Shown here: one piece after another, positions 46,401-61,400 of the stretch
Layout: each line of letters begins with the position of its first letter
Numbering within the stretch: position 1 is the stretch's first letter
Source: Vibrio sp. 99-8-1
GTDB taxonomy: Bacteria; Pseudomonadota; Gammaproteobacteria; Enterobacterales; Vibrionaceae
DNA length: 64,000 bases
Direction of reading: 5' to 3'
NCBI RefSeq assembly: GCF_013114595.1
Contig: NZ_VTXE01000025.1
Span: 1-64,000 of the forward strand
Position numbers and translations under genes: made by a program
The notes under the pieces: model-generated
Database searches by the model: none
What the model saw: only the letters and a program-made list of their open reading frames with translations
What the model was told of the DNA's origin: nothing

Positions 46401-49400
46401 GGTATTGAAACGTCAAGCGACGCTGATACCGATGGAAACTATCCTTGGTCCTATACCATTGCAAATAGTGCTTCCGATAAGCTGGTGAGTGGGGATTACA
46501 GCTATACCATTACAGCAACGGATACTGCTGGAAACAGCAAAACTATTGCCGGGGAGAACTTTACCGTTGATCTTGATGCACCTGAATTCAGTGCTCAATT
46601 GGATGATGATAAATACAACTCTGATTTAGCAGAAGGTAACCTTCTCTACACTCAAGATGCTACTCCCTATTTTTCTGGACGAGTTGAAGCCGGTAGCACG
46701 GTTAAACTTGCTATTGATGGGCAACCAGAACAGCTGGCAACCGTTGATAATGAAGGAAACTGGCATGTGGAGTTCCCAGCAGATCTCGCGGAAAAAGAGT
46801 ATAGCTACTCCTTGGTCGCTCAAGACGCGGCAGGAAACTCAAGTGCGATTAATGGCACGCTAAATATTGACCACTCGTTGAACTTTACTGGCGGTTTAGA
46901 TACCACTTCAGATACGAAAGCGCAGAGCGCCAGCTCAGACTTTAACTTTGATAACTATACCAATGATTCGACCCCGAAATTCTCAGGAACAGGAGATGAA
47001 GGAGATACCGTTACGCTGGTGGTTAAGCGAGTTATCTCAGGAGAAGGAACAGACAGCGAAGTAACGGAAGATATAGGCATCTCCTATACCGCGACCATTG
47101 ATGACAATGACCGTTGGGATATTGATCTACAAGCGCATGGCGATACGCTAAGCCAAGGTACTTACCGCTATGAACTCACCGCTAAAGATAAGGCGGGTAA
47201 CCGCTCAACCTTATCTGAACTGATGACAGTGGATACGGAAACCAGTGTCACTGGTGAGGTTGAAGATAGCGAAACGTCAGATACAGGGGTGTCGGCAAGT
47301 GATGAAATCAGCCAAAGTACCACGCCTATATTTAAAGGAACCGCAGAGGGTAGCTCAACGGTTACTCTTACCTTACATAATCAAGCGGATGGTGCTGATA
47401 CCAGTAACGATGTTGTTAAGACGGTTGTGCTTGGTGAGTCTGACAATTCTTGGGTTATCACTTTAAAACAGAGCGACAACTTACTGGATAACGCTACCTA
47501 CCAGTACAAGATTGTTGCTGAAGACAAAGCGGGAAATATCTCGCCATTGGGTGCCGATAATAGTGGCACTCTTGTCATCGATAATAGTGCGCCAGTTATT
47601 ACAACGCATGCGGCACTGGATAGTGCGGATGACTCTTCTCCAACTGACGCTAATTTGGTCAATAATCCAACTAATATCGATTTAACCGCTGATGGTATTA
47701 CCAAAGAAACCTCACCGACTATCTCGGGTGTAGCAGAAAATGGCGTGGCGATTTCAGTACAAGAAGTTGGTGTAGTAGGCGCTACCACCTACACCACCAC
47801 AGCCGATGCAACCACTGGTGAGTGGCGTGTCGATTTAGCTGAACTTACTGGTGAAGGTGAGCGCATATTCAACGTTACCTATACCGATACTGCTGGCAAT
47901 AGCACAACGGAAACCGCAACGATAGTGCTTAATAATCAGCACAATGTTAGCGATGATCTCTCGGCATCAGACTCTGTTGTGAACGCCGATACAACAGAGA
48001 TCCATTTGCAAGGCAGCGTTGACGATAATGCCCGAGTATTTGTCTATATCGACGGGAAAAGCACACCGTTTGAAGCAACGGTTGCTAGTGGCACATGGCA
48101 ATTAGATCTTGACAGTAGCGAACTGGCGGACAATGGCAGCTATAGCTACCATGTCGAGTCGACCAATATCGCGGGTGTTTTAGCCAGCACGGAAAATCAA
48201 ACGATTACGGTTGATCGCACCCCAGTAGCAATTACCGCTACGTTGGATGAAAGTACCGATTCAGGCTTTTCTGGTAGCTCTGCGTCGGATCTATCTAGTC
48301 AGAGTGACGGTGTCACTAATAACTTGAAGCCACTTTTCACCGGCACAACGGATGACAAACAAGCGGTGATTCAGGTGACCATAGGATCGGAAACCATTAC
48401 CGCCACGCTCACGGATGAAAGTGCTGCTAGTGATACAGGGCCTTGGACTTGGCAGGCTCAGTGGTTAACACCTTTAGCCTCCACTACTGACTCGGCAGGT
48501 TTATCTTACAATTATACGGTTACCGCCAAAGATGCGGTTGGTAACATCACTACCGCAACCGACAGCTTTACTTTGGATAGCGCCACCAATATTAGTGCCG
48601 ATTTAGCCAGTAGCCACAGTGAACAGGCGGGCGTAGACTTAGTAGACAGTGGTGAGAATCTTGTTTTCTCTGGCAGCACGGAATATAACGCAGAGATCAA
48701 TTCTAAAGTTGAACTGGTTATCAAAGATAGCAGTGGGACGGAACACAGCTACAGCGCTATTACTATCAATCCCGATGGAAGTTGGAGTTATCAATTAACA
48801 CCGGATCAACGCGCAGAATTAGCGGATGGGCAGTACAGTTATCAGGTTACTGTTACTGATAAGGCGGGTAACACCAGCAGCACAGAAAGTGACACGTTCA
48901 AACTCGACAGCCAAGTAGACAGCTTTAGTGCAAAACTTGACTCCGATTCTGGACGCAGCAGTGACTTTACCAGCGATCAGATAACCAATGAGTTACCACT
49001 GGTGTTCTCAGGTGTTACTGAGGCAGGTTCAACAGTAGAGTTGATCATCGATGGCTACACTTACCTTGCTAAGTTTGATTCGACAGATCCAAGTAAATGG
49101 TCGATTCAAGTCTCCTCTGATTACCTAAAAGCGGGACAAACTCTGCCAGATGGTTATGCATTAAGTGATGGACAGGACTACCCATATAGTTTCAATGTTA
49201 TTGATGCGGCTGGAAATCTTCTTTCAAGCTCAAATTCCGATATCAGTGATCTACAAGGAAAGGTAACGGTTGATAGCTCGGTTCAGCAGTCCGACATCGC
49301 GCATTTAAGCCATGATGCTAGTGTTGATACTGGCTCGCTAGACGCAGATTCACAAAGCGATGGAATTACTCAAAACCATAACCCACAATTTACTGGTACA

Positions 49401-52400
49401 ACAGAGATAGATGCACAAATAACGGTCACTATTAAATCGTCGGACACAACCTTGCATAGCTATACCTTCGTAAATAGTGAAGCGGATGCGGCAACAAATG
49501 GTCAACTGACGGTGGATGCCTCGGGACAATGGACCTTTACTGTTCCAGATTATTTAGCGGATGGTGACTACGACTATAGTATTGATATTACGGATAAAAC
49601 AGGTAATACAGCCGCGACAACAAGCGGTGATATTACTATAGACAATGTTTTGTCTACGCCTGTTTCGGGAGCATTAACTCAACAGACAGATACTGGACGA
49701 GCTCTGCTTGATGGCGAAACATTACAACTGAATAGTGATGGGATTACTTCGGATACAACGCCAGAGTTCTCTGGTGTGGGTGAAGCGGGTGGACAGATTA
49801 CACTCACCTTTACCGATTATCCGGGCTTAACCCTGCAAACAAGAGTCGCGGCAGACAACAGCTGGACAATTGATAGCAGCGCTAAAAACTATAATGAATT
49901 AGTGGCTCAATTTACCCATGGCAACAGTTATAACTACAGCATTAGTCAAATAGATAAAGCTGGCAATATGACGGTTGAGCCTTATACCGGTTCAGTCACT
50001 TTTGACAGTGAGGCGCCAGTTCATAGCAAACTTCAACTGGCATCCAGTGATGATACTGCGGGTGCAGCAGACGGGAAAACGACCGAACAGTTAGAGCAAG
50101 ATGGTGTGACTAATCATCAAGTTGTTACTATCACTGGTGAGACAGAGCCGGGTTCAAGTATCGATTTAGTGCTTACCAACATCACTGACTTAAACAATCA
50201 AGTCACCGAGAGCAAGCACTACACAGCTATTGCTGACAGTAATGGCCAATGGCAGATTACCTTAGATAGCCATGATGACGGCACATATCAATATAAAGTG
50301 GTTGCGACAGATCTTGCTGGAAATGAAAACAGCAGTGGTGAAATTGCGACCTTTAAGATAGACACTCAACTTAGCCTACTTGGTGGCGTTGCCGATAGCA
50401 GTGCTCAAGGCTGGACGGTGGAAGAGCAACTCACCAACAGCAGCACACCTGTTTTTAAAGGGACAGGCACCGAAGGGGACATCATTACCCTTAGACTGGA
50501 TGCTGATCATAGCTACACAACCGTGGTGAATAGCGCTGGGGATTGGTCTATTTCTTCAATCGACCTTTCCGATGGTGATGCCGATTACACTGGTGGCACC
50601 TATAACTACACCATTTCTGCAACGGATGCGGCAGGCAATAGCACCTTGGCAGTTGATGCCGCTGACAATGTCAACATCAGCAAAGAGATTCATGGCACCA
50701 TTGAGGTTGATACCCAAGCACCTACGGGGCTCGAAGGGGGAATTGCTGAAGATAGTAGCCATAATTGGTCGGTGGCGAGTTACGTAAATGCCGAGCAGAA
50801 TGACAGTTGGGTCATCAAAGGCAGCGTTGAACAAGGTACGGAAAAAGTCATTGTTAGCATACGTGGTAAAGCAGGAACGGACAGTGAAGATTACAACGTT
50901 GATAATGTCGAAGCCACGATTGACGCGGATGGAAACTGGATACTGGATCACACAAATATTCCGGCACTGACTGAAGATGGCCAATATGAATATAGCTTTG
51001 TCGCGGTTGATGCCGCAGGAAACAGCAGCTCTACAGTAACTCAGAATTTCACTTATGACAGCAGTGTGACGGCGGTGAAATTCACCATTGATGATGACAG
51101 CAATAATGACGCTGTTATTAACACCAGCACACCTACCTTTAGTGGCAGTCAGAGTGACGGTACCGCGACTGAGCCAGGGGCTACAGTGGCGATTGTTATT
51201 GCCGGAAGTAGTTACCAAACGACAGCAGATGCCAATGGAGACTGGTCGATTACCATCGCCGATAGCGATAAGTTAACGTCTGGAACCGCGACGGCTCTGT
51301 CTGTTCCTGCAGGTGAAACCTCAACAGATATTGAGTACACGGTAAAGGTTACCGACAAAGCGGGCAATGAGAGCACGCCAGTAACAAAGAGCCTGACACT
51401 GGATCAAGCTGTGGTACTTACTGGTAAATTGGATGATGCGAGTAATAGTGGCTCCACAGATGATCAGCTAACCAATGATACTACGCCAAGTTTTAGTGGT
51501 TTGGCTGAAGTGGGCGCCGTTGTCTACGTGGCAATTAATGGCAAGGTTTACGCGAGTAACAATGCCGAACACGGCACGATGGACAGTGCGGGTAACTGGA
51601 CAATTACCCTCCCTCAAAGTGATAAACTCACCGCGCCAGATACAGCGGATACGAGTGACGTTGCCGAATATGATTATGTCATTTATAGCCAAGATGTATC
51701 CGGAAATATCGGTTATCTGAAATCAAATGGCGAGGTGGAGAAGGTTGATTCTATTGCCGATGCCAAAGGGCAAACAACCGAGACACTTTCTATAGACAAC
51801 AAGAGTGTTGTCGACGGGGATTTAGCCGACAGCGCAGACTCAGCTTATGAGTACTTAACGCCAGATAGCACTACCCATAGTGATATTGAAACTAAAGCGA
51901 CAAATTTAGAGAGCAATGACGTCACCAACTTGGTGGATAACCTTGTCTTTAGCGGCACAGGGGAGAAGAACAGCACCATTCGTTTCTATTTTAATCGCAG
52001 TGATATCCCGGCGGATGCAAGCTCGTCAGATTACATTGAAACTACTACGGACAGTTCAGGTGCGTGGACCATTAGCAACCTAACTGATGCGACTCAGTAC
52101 GCAGAGAAAATCGCTCAGATTGTTCATAGTAATGGCGATAACTCCTACTCCTACGTGGTTGAAGTGATTGACAGTGCCGGCAATCACCAGACGCAAACAA
52201 ATACCGTTACCATAGATACCACCAAGCCAGACGTAGGAAGCTTTAGTTTGGATGCAACTAGTGACAGCAGCCTTGGTAATAGTGGTGAAACTAACGTAAC
52301 TAACCCCGTTATCTCAGGTATTAATGCTGAGGCCAATAGCTTTGTGCAAGTGACCATTGATGGTCATCTCTATGAAACTCAAAGTGACAGCAGCGGGCGT

Positions 52401-55400
52401 TGGGACGTGGCCGTACTGCATGATCTGTCGGCAGGACAAGCAGTAGATAAACAGATCGATTATCAGGTCAATGTATTTGATGCCGCGGGTAATAAAGCGG
52501 ATGAGCAGTCGGGCTTTTTTGTGCTCGATAATGATATCGATGCGGCTATTACTCTTAACGGCAGCAGCAGCTTTTTGTTAGAAAGCAGCGATACCGGCAG
52601 CAGTAGCACAGATGGTGTGACTAAGATTAGCGATGATCTGCTGTTTACTGGTAAAGCGGAAGTCGGAGCAACAGTGACCATTGAGTTTACCGACTCAGAT
52701 ATTGCTTCACAGTCTGTTGTAGTGACAGGTGTTGCTGATGAAAATGGCATGGCACAGTGGACTATTGCCAATATCGATATTGCGGCACGAGATAGTGCTT
52801 ACAAATACACCATCACGGCACAAGATGTGGCTGGAAACAGTCAGTCAACAGAAGCGGAAGTCTTTATTGATGGAGTGTCACCGGTTGTAACTAAAACCAT
52901 GACACAGGTTGCCAATACGCCAGAAGATGTGGCCAGTGGCGATATTCACGCCGATAAGACGCCAACAGACAATATTGTTAATGACACGACACCACTGTTT
53001 ACCGGTGAAGTGGATGATAAAGATGCGGTAGTAGAGCTCGTTATCCAAGGCATGAGTGTGATTGCTACCATTGATCAAACAGCCAAAGCCAATGGCAAGT
53101 ATAGTTGGACTGCACAACTCGCCGATGATCAAATCCTTGATGAAGGGGCTCATAGCTTTACCGTGAGTGTTGAAGACAGCGCAGGAAACAAGACCAATGT
53201 TGAATACACTAGCTTAGAAGACAAGGTGGTTATTGATACCAAAGTTGACGATATCGCCGCTCAGTTGGATGCCGTTTCTCAGGCATCAACAGGCAACGCC
53301 ACCTTAACCATTCAAGATCAACCGACGTTGTCAGGTTCAACTGAAGCCAACGCGGATGTGACACTCTCTATCGACAACCAAACCTACACGACTCAAGCAG
53401 ATGAGAATGGGGATTGGTCGATTCAGATAGGCAGTGGCAGCAACAGTGGCCATCGACTCGATACCGGGTCGTACCCTTACACTGTTTCAGTGAGTGATGT
53501 CACCGGAAATACCGACAGTAAAACCTTTACTTCCGACAGTGCGTTGGTGGTGGATCTGGACGTTACCTTTACCGGTAAATTAGACGATGACAGCAACACT
53601 TTTAATGCAGACAATCCAGCGACGGATCTTATTACATCGGTAGATACTCCAACCTTTAACGGTACTGTTATTGCAGGAACAGAGGTCTATATTTATGTGG
53701 ATGGTGTTAGCCAACAGCTTGGAACATTCGGCACTGCTGGGTCAGGAAGCTTAGTCAGTTGGGAAAAAACTTTACCTAGCTCGCTTTCTGAGTCAGATCA
53801 TACCTTCACGTTATACGCGAAAGATCCAAATGGTCACTGGGTCTACCTTGATGCAGATGGCAACGCCGTTAAAGTCGACAATGCCGAAAGCATTCCGACT
53901 AATATTAATACTCTTACAATCGACAAAACGCTAACAGGTTTCTCAGGTGATTATGACTCATCACTAGACACATTCCGAGTCGGTTTTGATGGTGCTGATG
54001 ATAACTACACATCGGATAATAACCCTGTGTTTGACGGTACGGGTGAAGCGGGTGGAACCGTAGAACTGATATTGCAAAAAGGCGGTTTGCTTCAGGGTAG
54101 CGTGATTGTTGAAGTGGATGACTCAGGCAACTGGCTCATCAACAAAGATACATCTGGTCTAAACGCGACATCGGCCAGTTTCCTCAATAATCTGGCTGAT
54201 GGCAGCTACCAATATAAGCTTGTTTACACGGATATTGCGGGCAATAGCAATGCAAGTACGGCGAGTTTCACCGAGTTGACCATTGATAACGTGGCGAATG
54301 TTACAGCCGATGATCTTACCGCTATAACCGATACCGCACCATCGGCAGTAGAGGGCAGCGACCCGCGCAATAGCGACCAATTAACCAAAGTGACGCCAAC
54401 GCTGCAAGGGACATCCGAGCAAGATGCCGCGGTAACCATTACCCTAACTCAAATCGGTGACGATCTATTATCTCCTGCGGTTGAGTTAAACGCCGTTGTT
54501 TCCGCGGATGGTCGTTGGACGTTGGATCTAAAAGGCAACGCAGTACTTGATGCTAAAGGCTTGTTAGACGTTGACGGTAATCTTAAAACCGATGGTGAAT
54601 ACCACTACTCGGTTCAGAGTGTTGATAAAGCGGGTAATGTTAGTACCAGCATTGAGAAAAGCTTTGTTTATGATTCCGAATTAACGGATACCGCCAATCA
54701 GGGTAGTGAATTTAGCGGTGGATTGGATCAAAGTGTTATCTACGACACTGGCTCATATCAGGACGATGGTAAAACATCACAGCAAAAACCTCTGTTTAGT
54801 GGTTATGGTGAAGCGGGTGCCACGGTTTCGCTGCTTCTTCATTTCCCTTCTGGGGCAACAGAAACGATCACCACGGTAGTGAAAAGCAATGGTCAATGGG
54901 TGATTAATGCCGAAGCACACGCGGATCAATTTGGTGCTGATGGGCTGGAGTCTGGTCACTATAGCTATGGCTTAACCATTACCGATGATGCAGGGAACAG
55001 CAAAACACTGGCAGACCAATCTTTAATCATTGATACCGAGGCTCCTGAACTTACAGATGTTGGTTTGGCGGCAAATTCCGATAGTGGTGAACATAATTCA
55101 GATGATCACACTGCGGTAACGAAACCGGTGTTTGAAGGAACGGTGAATGAAGTATCTGACGTTACTTTCACCATTTATCAAAAAGATGGTAACGGGAATG
55201 TTATTGATTCCCACGATTACCAGTTAGGTGAAGTGACGGGTGATTGGACGGTAGATCTCGGCACATTAACGGATAGTGATGGCCATCTTTACCAGATGAC
55301 GGAGTCAGGTAACTACTTTTACAAAGTTACGGCTACCGATCTATCTGGTCATACAACGGAATATAACGAACAGTCCGTTCGTTTGGATTTAGATAATAAA

Positions 55401-58400
55401 CTCACAGCGGATCTGGATAACGTTGAAACTTTAACCGCTGATAGCGCACCTGTTATTTCATCGAATAGTGACGGCAGCTCGACCACAACAATCGACCTTG
55501 CGGATAAGCAAACCAACAACTCTCTATTGCAGTTTAGTGGTAGCGGTGAAACAGGAGATACCGTGGTGATCACCATCGACGGTATTGGCGAAGTCGCACG
55601 TATTGAGCTGACAGATGATACTGACAGTCGCGGTGACGGAACAACACAAGCTTGGTCATTTGACTATGAAACGAATGTAGCCGCGACCAATGCACAGCAA
55701 TTTACTTACCATATTAGCTCTACTGACTTAGCCGGAAACGTAAAAACCTACCAAGGTGACGTGGAGGTGAATAGAGAAGTCGTCACCACGCTAACCAGCG
55801 AGGGGTTAACCGATGAATCGGATTCGTTTGGTGCCAGAGAACTTATAGAAAAATCGGATAATATTACCAACCTTAAACCGGTATTAGAGGGTGAGGTTGA
55901 TGCCACAGCCAAGTCAGTGACTGTCGACGTGATGGACAAGGATGGTGTTGTGGTTGCTTCAAATGTAGCCGCGACGATCGATGTTGCCAATAGCCGCTGG
56001 AGTGTCGAACTCGAAGGGTTAGATTTAGACAATGGCGCCAATGATGGTGAGTACAGCTATACCGTTACTGCGGTTAGTGCAACCAATAACTCGTCTCAAG
56101 TTTCTGGTCAATTTGTGCTCGACAATACCATTTCTAATCCCGATTTTTCTGGTGGACCGATCAATATTGATGCTGTTGAAGAAACCGACAGCGGCGCACC
56201 TATTCTTTCGGTAAGCCCTATTTTTGAAGGGGTAGGCGAAACCGGAGCCACGGTTACGTTAGAAATTCTTAAGTTAAACCCATCCAGTGGAGAATATATC
56301 TCCTCAGGTAGCACGACCACTCTAATTGCAACGGGAACCAACTGGTCATTCTCTACGGCGGATTACGCAAGTTTGATAGAGAACAGTGGCGACAATGAGT
56401 ATCAATATAAATTGAGTATTGTCGACGCTGCAGGGAACGTTCAACAGCTAGACAGCGACAAATTCCAATTAAATCTGGATAACCCAGTGGTAGAGTCAAT
56501 CCGTCTATCTGCGACCAGCGATACAGGTGACTCTACCGCGGATAACTACACCAAAGACACAACGCCACAATTTGAAGGCAAGGTTGATAAAGAAGCGACG
56601 GTTACCGTTCGTGTTGAACTGCTGGACGATAGCGATAACCCGACGGGCACCTTCTATATCATTGAAGGTAAAACTGACAGTAATGGCGTATGGGACACCT
56701 CAAGTACGGCCGGAAACTGGCAAGTGACTCATGCCCTCTCTTCGGCGGATGATATTACCTTAGTCACGGAAGGAAACTACCGATTCAGCGTGGTGGCAAC
56801 CGATCTTGCAGGGCACACAAGTAACGCAGTGTCAGAAACCTTCACTCTTGATACTCACAACACGTTAACCGCTTCGGTTGAAGCAGACAGTGGCCATTCT
56901 GGCTATGTAGAAGAGGGTGTATTGATCACCAATGACGCGTCGCCGATATTCTCCGGTAAAGGAGAAGCAGGAGATGTGGTCACTTTAACCATTCAGGTTA
57001 AAGGGGGGACTGAGGCGGAAGTTTATCAACAGACAGCGACTGTTGATGTTGCCGGAAACTGGAGCATTGATGTCAGTAATGCGGGTGGTTCATCGTTTGA
57101 ACTGCCATCGGATGGAAGTTATGTCTACACCATTGCTTCATCAGATCTCGCCGGCAACGATGCCACCATAACTGGTGAGCTTAGCCTAGATACCGACAAC
57201 CCAAATAACGTAACCTCTCAAGGGTTAACCGAAGCGTCTGACTCTGGTCGTTCTAATACGGATAATGTGACGAATTTGTCTCCTGTACTGGAAGGTACGG
57301 TAGAGAACAGTCAGGGTAGAATGGACGTTGAAATCACCTTGCTAGCAAAAGATGGAAGCGCCTTAGATCTGCCTGTCGGCGTAGGACCAACCTTTACTGC
57401 TGAGGTTATTGACGGCAAATGGTCTGTTGCCTTAACCGGTTTGGATATTGATGATGGCAGTAATGATGGTGTTTATAGCTATCAGGTAACTGCAACGGAT
57501 GGTTTGACACCAACCACCATTACAGAGACAACCACCGGTGAAACGTTAACCTTTACTCTTGATAACAAAGTGGTTCTTGAGTCTGGAGCCGATATTCCAG
57601 CGCCAACACTCACTTCGACCCATGCGACCGCGGTTGACGGTACCACCGTTACTGGCGATCAGAGCCTTAATTTTAGTGGTACAGGTGAAGCAGGGGCGAC
57701 AGTCAGCGTCGAAGTTTATCATGCCACCAGTGGAGAAGTGCTCGCCACCGCAAGCACTACCGTGTCTAGTCAAGCGACTGGCGCCGCGTGGAGTATCGAT
57801 GATGCCGATTATGATCAGCTTCTTGCGGGTGGTGATTACAAATACAATATCACCATGACAGATATTGCTGGCAACCAAAAGGTCATCGCCAGCGATCAAG
57901 CGATCAGCGTAGATCTATCAGGCCCTGAAGTAGAATCATTCAATCTGGTTCATGATGCTGCCAATGATACTGGTGATCATCAAGACGATAACCTAACTAA
58001 TAATACCTCACCTAAATTCGAAGGGGAGATCAGTGAGAAAGGCTTTGTTACCCTCATTGTTACTCCTGTAGGTGATAACGGCGAGCCCCTAACAGATAGT
58101 AAGATTACTAGCGACGCGATAGCAACTGCAGATGATGGTAGCTGGAGTTACACGCTACCAGTAAGCCTGTCTGATAACGGCAAATATCAATACACAGTGA
58201 TCGCTACAGATTTAGCGGGTCAAACATCAGCAGAATCCAGCGCCAAAGAGTTTGAGTTGGATACGGTTAATACCATGACCGCCACTATGGACTCTGGTGT
58301 ACAACTTAATGCAGACGAAACTGTTGTCAAAATCTCGGACCAAGAGTGGACCAATCCTGAACGATTGACTAACGATTCAACACCACGGTTCTCTGGGCAG

Positions 58401-61400
58401 TTAGAAGCGGGTGACAGCTCTATTGAATTAGTGCTGTTCAAAGATGGCAGCAAAGTATTTACCGATCCAATTGTCATTGATGGTGATGCGATACAAGCAG
58501 ACGGCTCATGGCAGTATGAGATTAAGTCTCTATTGGGTGATGGTGAGTATCGTTATGAGCTAACTTCCATTGATGTTTCTGGTAATAGTAAAACCATTCA
58601 AGGTGATTTTGAGCTTAATGTTGCTGGAAACTTGTTAAGTGCTACTGGCTTAACTGATGCCTCAGACTCCGAACCCGCCGTTGCCCCAAAAGCGGCAGAG
58701 TCTACTGATAACATCACCAATCTTGATCCTGTTTTAGAAGGGTTTGCCACTAGTGCAGTACGAGTTGAAGTGGTGTTAGTCAGTCGTACGGGTGGTCCTC
58801 TGCCTGTTACAACGGTTTATCAAGATACTGACTTAGCCGACGATGGCAAGTGGTCAATCCGTTTAGATGGCCTGGCTGCGAGTAAATTAGATGGTGAATA
58901 TAGCTATAAAGTGATCGCCTATGACTCAGCGGGAGAAGCGACGGAGCTAAACAGTGGAAATGCTACCGGTTCTGATCAGCTGACCTTTACGATTGATACT
59001 GAGTTTACCGGCTCTGCAAGCGCAGACATTAGCCACGATGCCGCCTTTAATAGCGGTATCGCTAGCGACAATATTGTTCAATCTGGTCTGCCTATCTTTA
59101 ATGGCGAAGCGGAAACGAACTCTGTTGTTCAACTCACCTTGTATGGAACCGATGGCCAAGCATTAACGCCGATTGTCACCCGAGCAAATGAGCTGGGTAT
59201 ATGGACGATTGATAGCTCCACCGATGGTTATGGCACTGTTATCCCAACAGACCTCGAAAACGGGACTTATAAGTATCAAGTCAGCATGATCGATACTGCC
59301 AACAATGAACATACAATTGATGTGAAAGAGTTCATTGTCGACAACGTTGCAGCAACAGTGACCGTTACAGGTTTAGCGACTGGCAGCGATACAGGGGACT
59401 CTAGTTTTGATAACTATACCAACGACAGTACTCCTAGCATTAGTGGTACAGCGAATGAAGCTGGCAGTATAGAACTGACTTTAGAGCGAGTAGAGAATGG
59501 AAGCGTAGTAGAAAGTAAAACAGTGACACATGTTGTTACTGGTGGTGGTGACTGGACAATCCCTGTCGCGAGTGATCAGCAATTGGCGGCGGGTGAGTGG
59601 CGCTACTCTGTGAAGATGACGGATGTGGCTGGTAATGAGACCAGTCAAGTTACCACTACTGCTGGCGGCGATCCGCTTGCCTTTACTTTGGATTTAGAAA
59701 ACAACCTTACAGGTAACATTGACGCACCGCGAATAGATTCTAGCAGTGCTGCCTCAGTTACATCCTCTGATGGTTTAACAGTAACCATGGCGGATACTGT
59801 TACAAACAACGGTTCCCCACAGTTTACAGGGCAGGCGGAAGCGGGTGATGTGGTCACACTAACCATCAGTTATGGTGGCGCTGAGCAGTATCAAACCACT
59901 GTCACTGTGGCTGATGACGCTAATCCACAACAGCTCAAGGATTGGACGATCGATCTCTCTAGCCGTTCAGATTTCACTGAGTTCGCTGATGAAGGTCAGT
60001 ACACTTACACCATCACGTCACAAGATGCTGCGGGCAACAATAAGACCATTCAAGGTACGTTTAACCTCGACTCTGCCGCGAATGTTATCGTTGCATCTGG
60101 CCTAACTGATGACTCGGACTCTACCAGTGTTGCTTATGGTGATGGCAATTACATCGCGGCAGAAAACAGCGATAACGTAACTAGCAGCATTCCTGTTCTT
60201 GAAGGTTCAATTACTAACCCAGATGGCAGCAGCAATGACGCGAAATCACTCAAAGTGGTGGTGCTTGATAGCAATGGTGATGTGGTTAACGAGTACCAAG
60301 GAACCATTGTTGGCAACAGCTGGACAGCTTCATTAGCCAAAGAGAATATTATCGGAGATGTAGCCGATCCAAAAGAGCTTGTGGAGGGTGACTACACCTA
60401 TAATGTTATCGCTTACGATACCGCTGGCAATCCATCGGTTGTTAAAGCCCAAGAATTTGACGGCGACACAGTAAAAGAGAATATGTCTTTTACCATTGAT
60501 CGTACTGTTGAGAGTGATAGCAGCAAAGGCTATGTACATACCGCTGAGAATGATACCGGAAGCAGCAATTCAGATCATATCAGTAGCAATAGCAAACCGG
60601 TATTTAGCGGTTTCGGTGAAGCTGGCGCACTTGTCGTACTGACTATTGTCAATAGCGATCCGCTTGCAGGAGAGGGCGCCAAAGAGTTCACCACTAGGGT
60701 GAAAAGTACCGCGGTTGATGGTCACTATAGCTGGAACATCGATACCAGTGATTTTGCCGCGGTAATTGGTAATAACGGTTTGTCGGATGGCAACTACCAA
60801 TACTCCATTTCAATGATCGACAAAGCGGGTACTGAAACGAGCATTACCCCGGATAACAGCGCCAGTTTTTCCGTGGATAGCACTAAGCCGGAAATCACTC
60901 ACTTTGATATGGTTTCCGACACAGATGCCATCCCAGATCGTACGGCAAATACTAGCCCGGTATTCAGTGGTGCCATTAGTGATGAAAATGCTTCAATCGT
61001 CACGGTAACCATTACAGATAGTAATGGCTTAGAACATAATATTGATGTTGCGGTTGCGAAAGGTGATACCGAGTGGACACTGGATCTGTCGGACTATGAT
61101 TCTGATCTCTCTACTGTGGGGTCTAACCACGCATCACTTCAACTACCAAGTGGAGAGACGGACTACTCAGTGACGGTTACCGATATTGCCGGTAACAAAC
61201 GAGTCGCAGAGACAGAAAAAACATTCACCATAGAGACAGACAACAGCTTAACGGGTGTTATGACAACTCCGTCAGACTCTGGTGTGGATGATAGCGCGAA
61301 CTACACCAACCCAGATAACACCAATCTCTCTTTCGCAGGTAACGGTGAAAACGGCTCTGAGGTTACAATTAGTGTCTATCAGAAAGGCAGTGGTACGGCA

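Noticed and set aside
50556..51218. 220-aa minus-strand frame inside the adhesin, and many similar antisense frames from 42 to 64 kb
   Set aside because: They mirror the repeated codons of the Ig-like array, share no domain and lie opposite a continuous coding frame.
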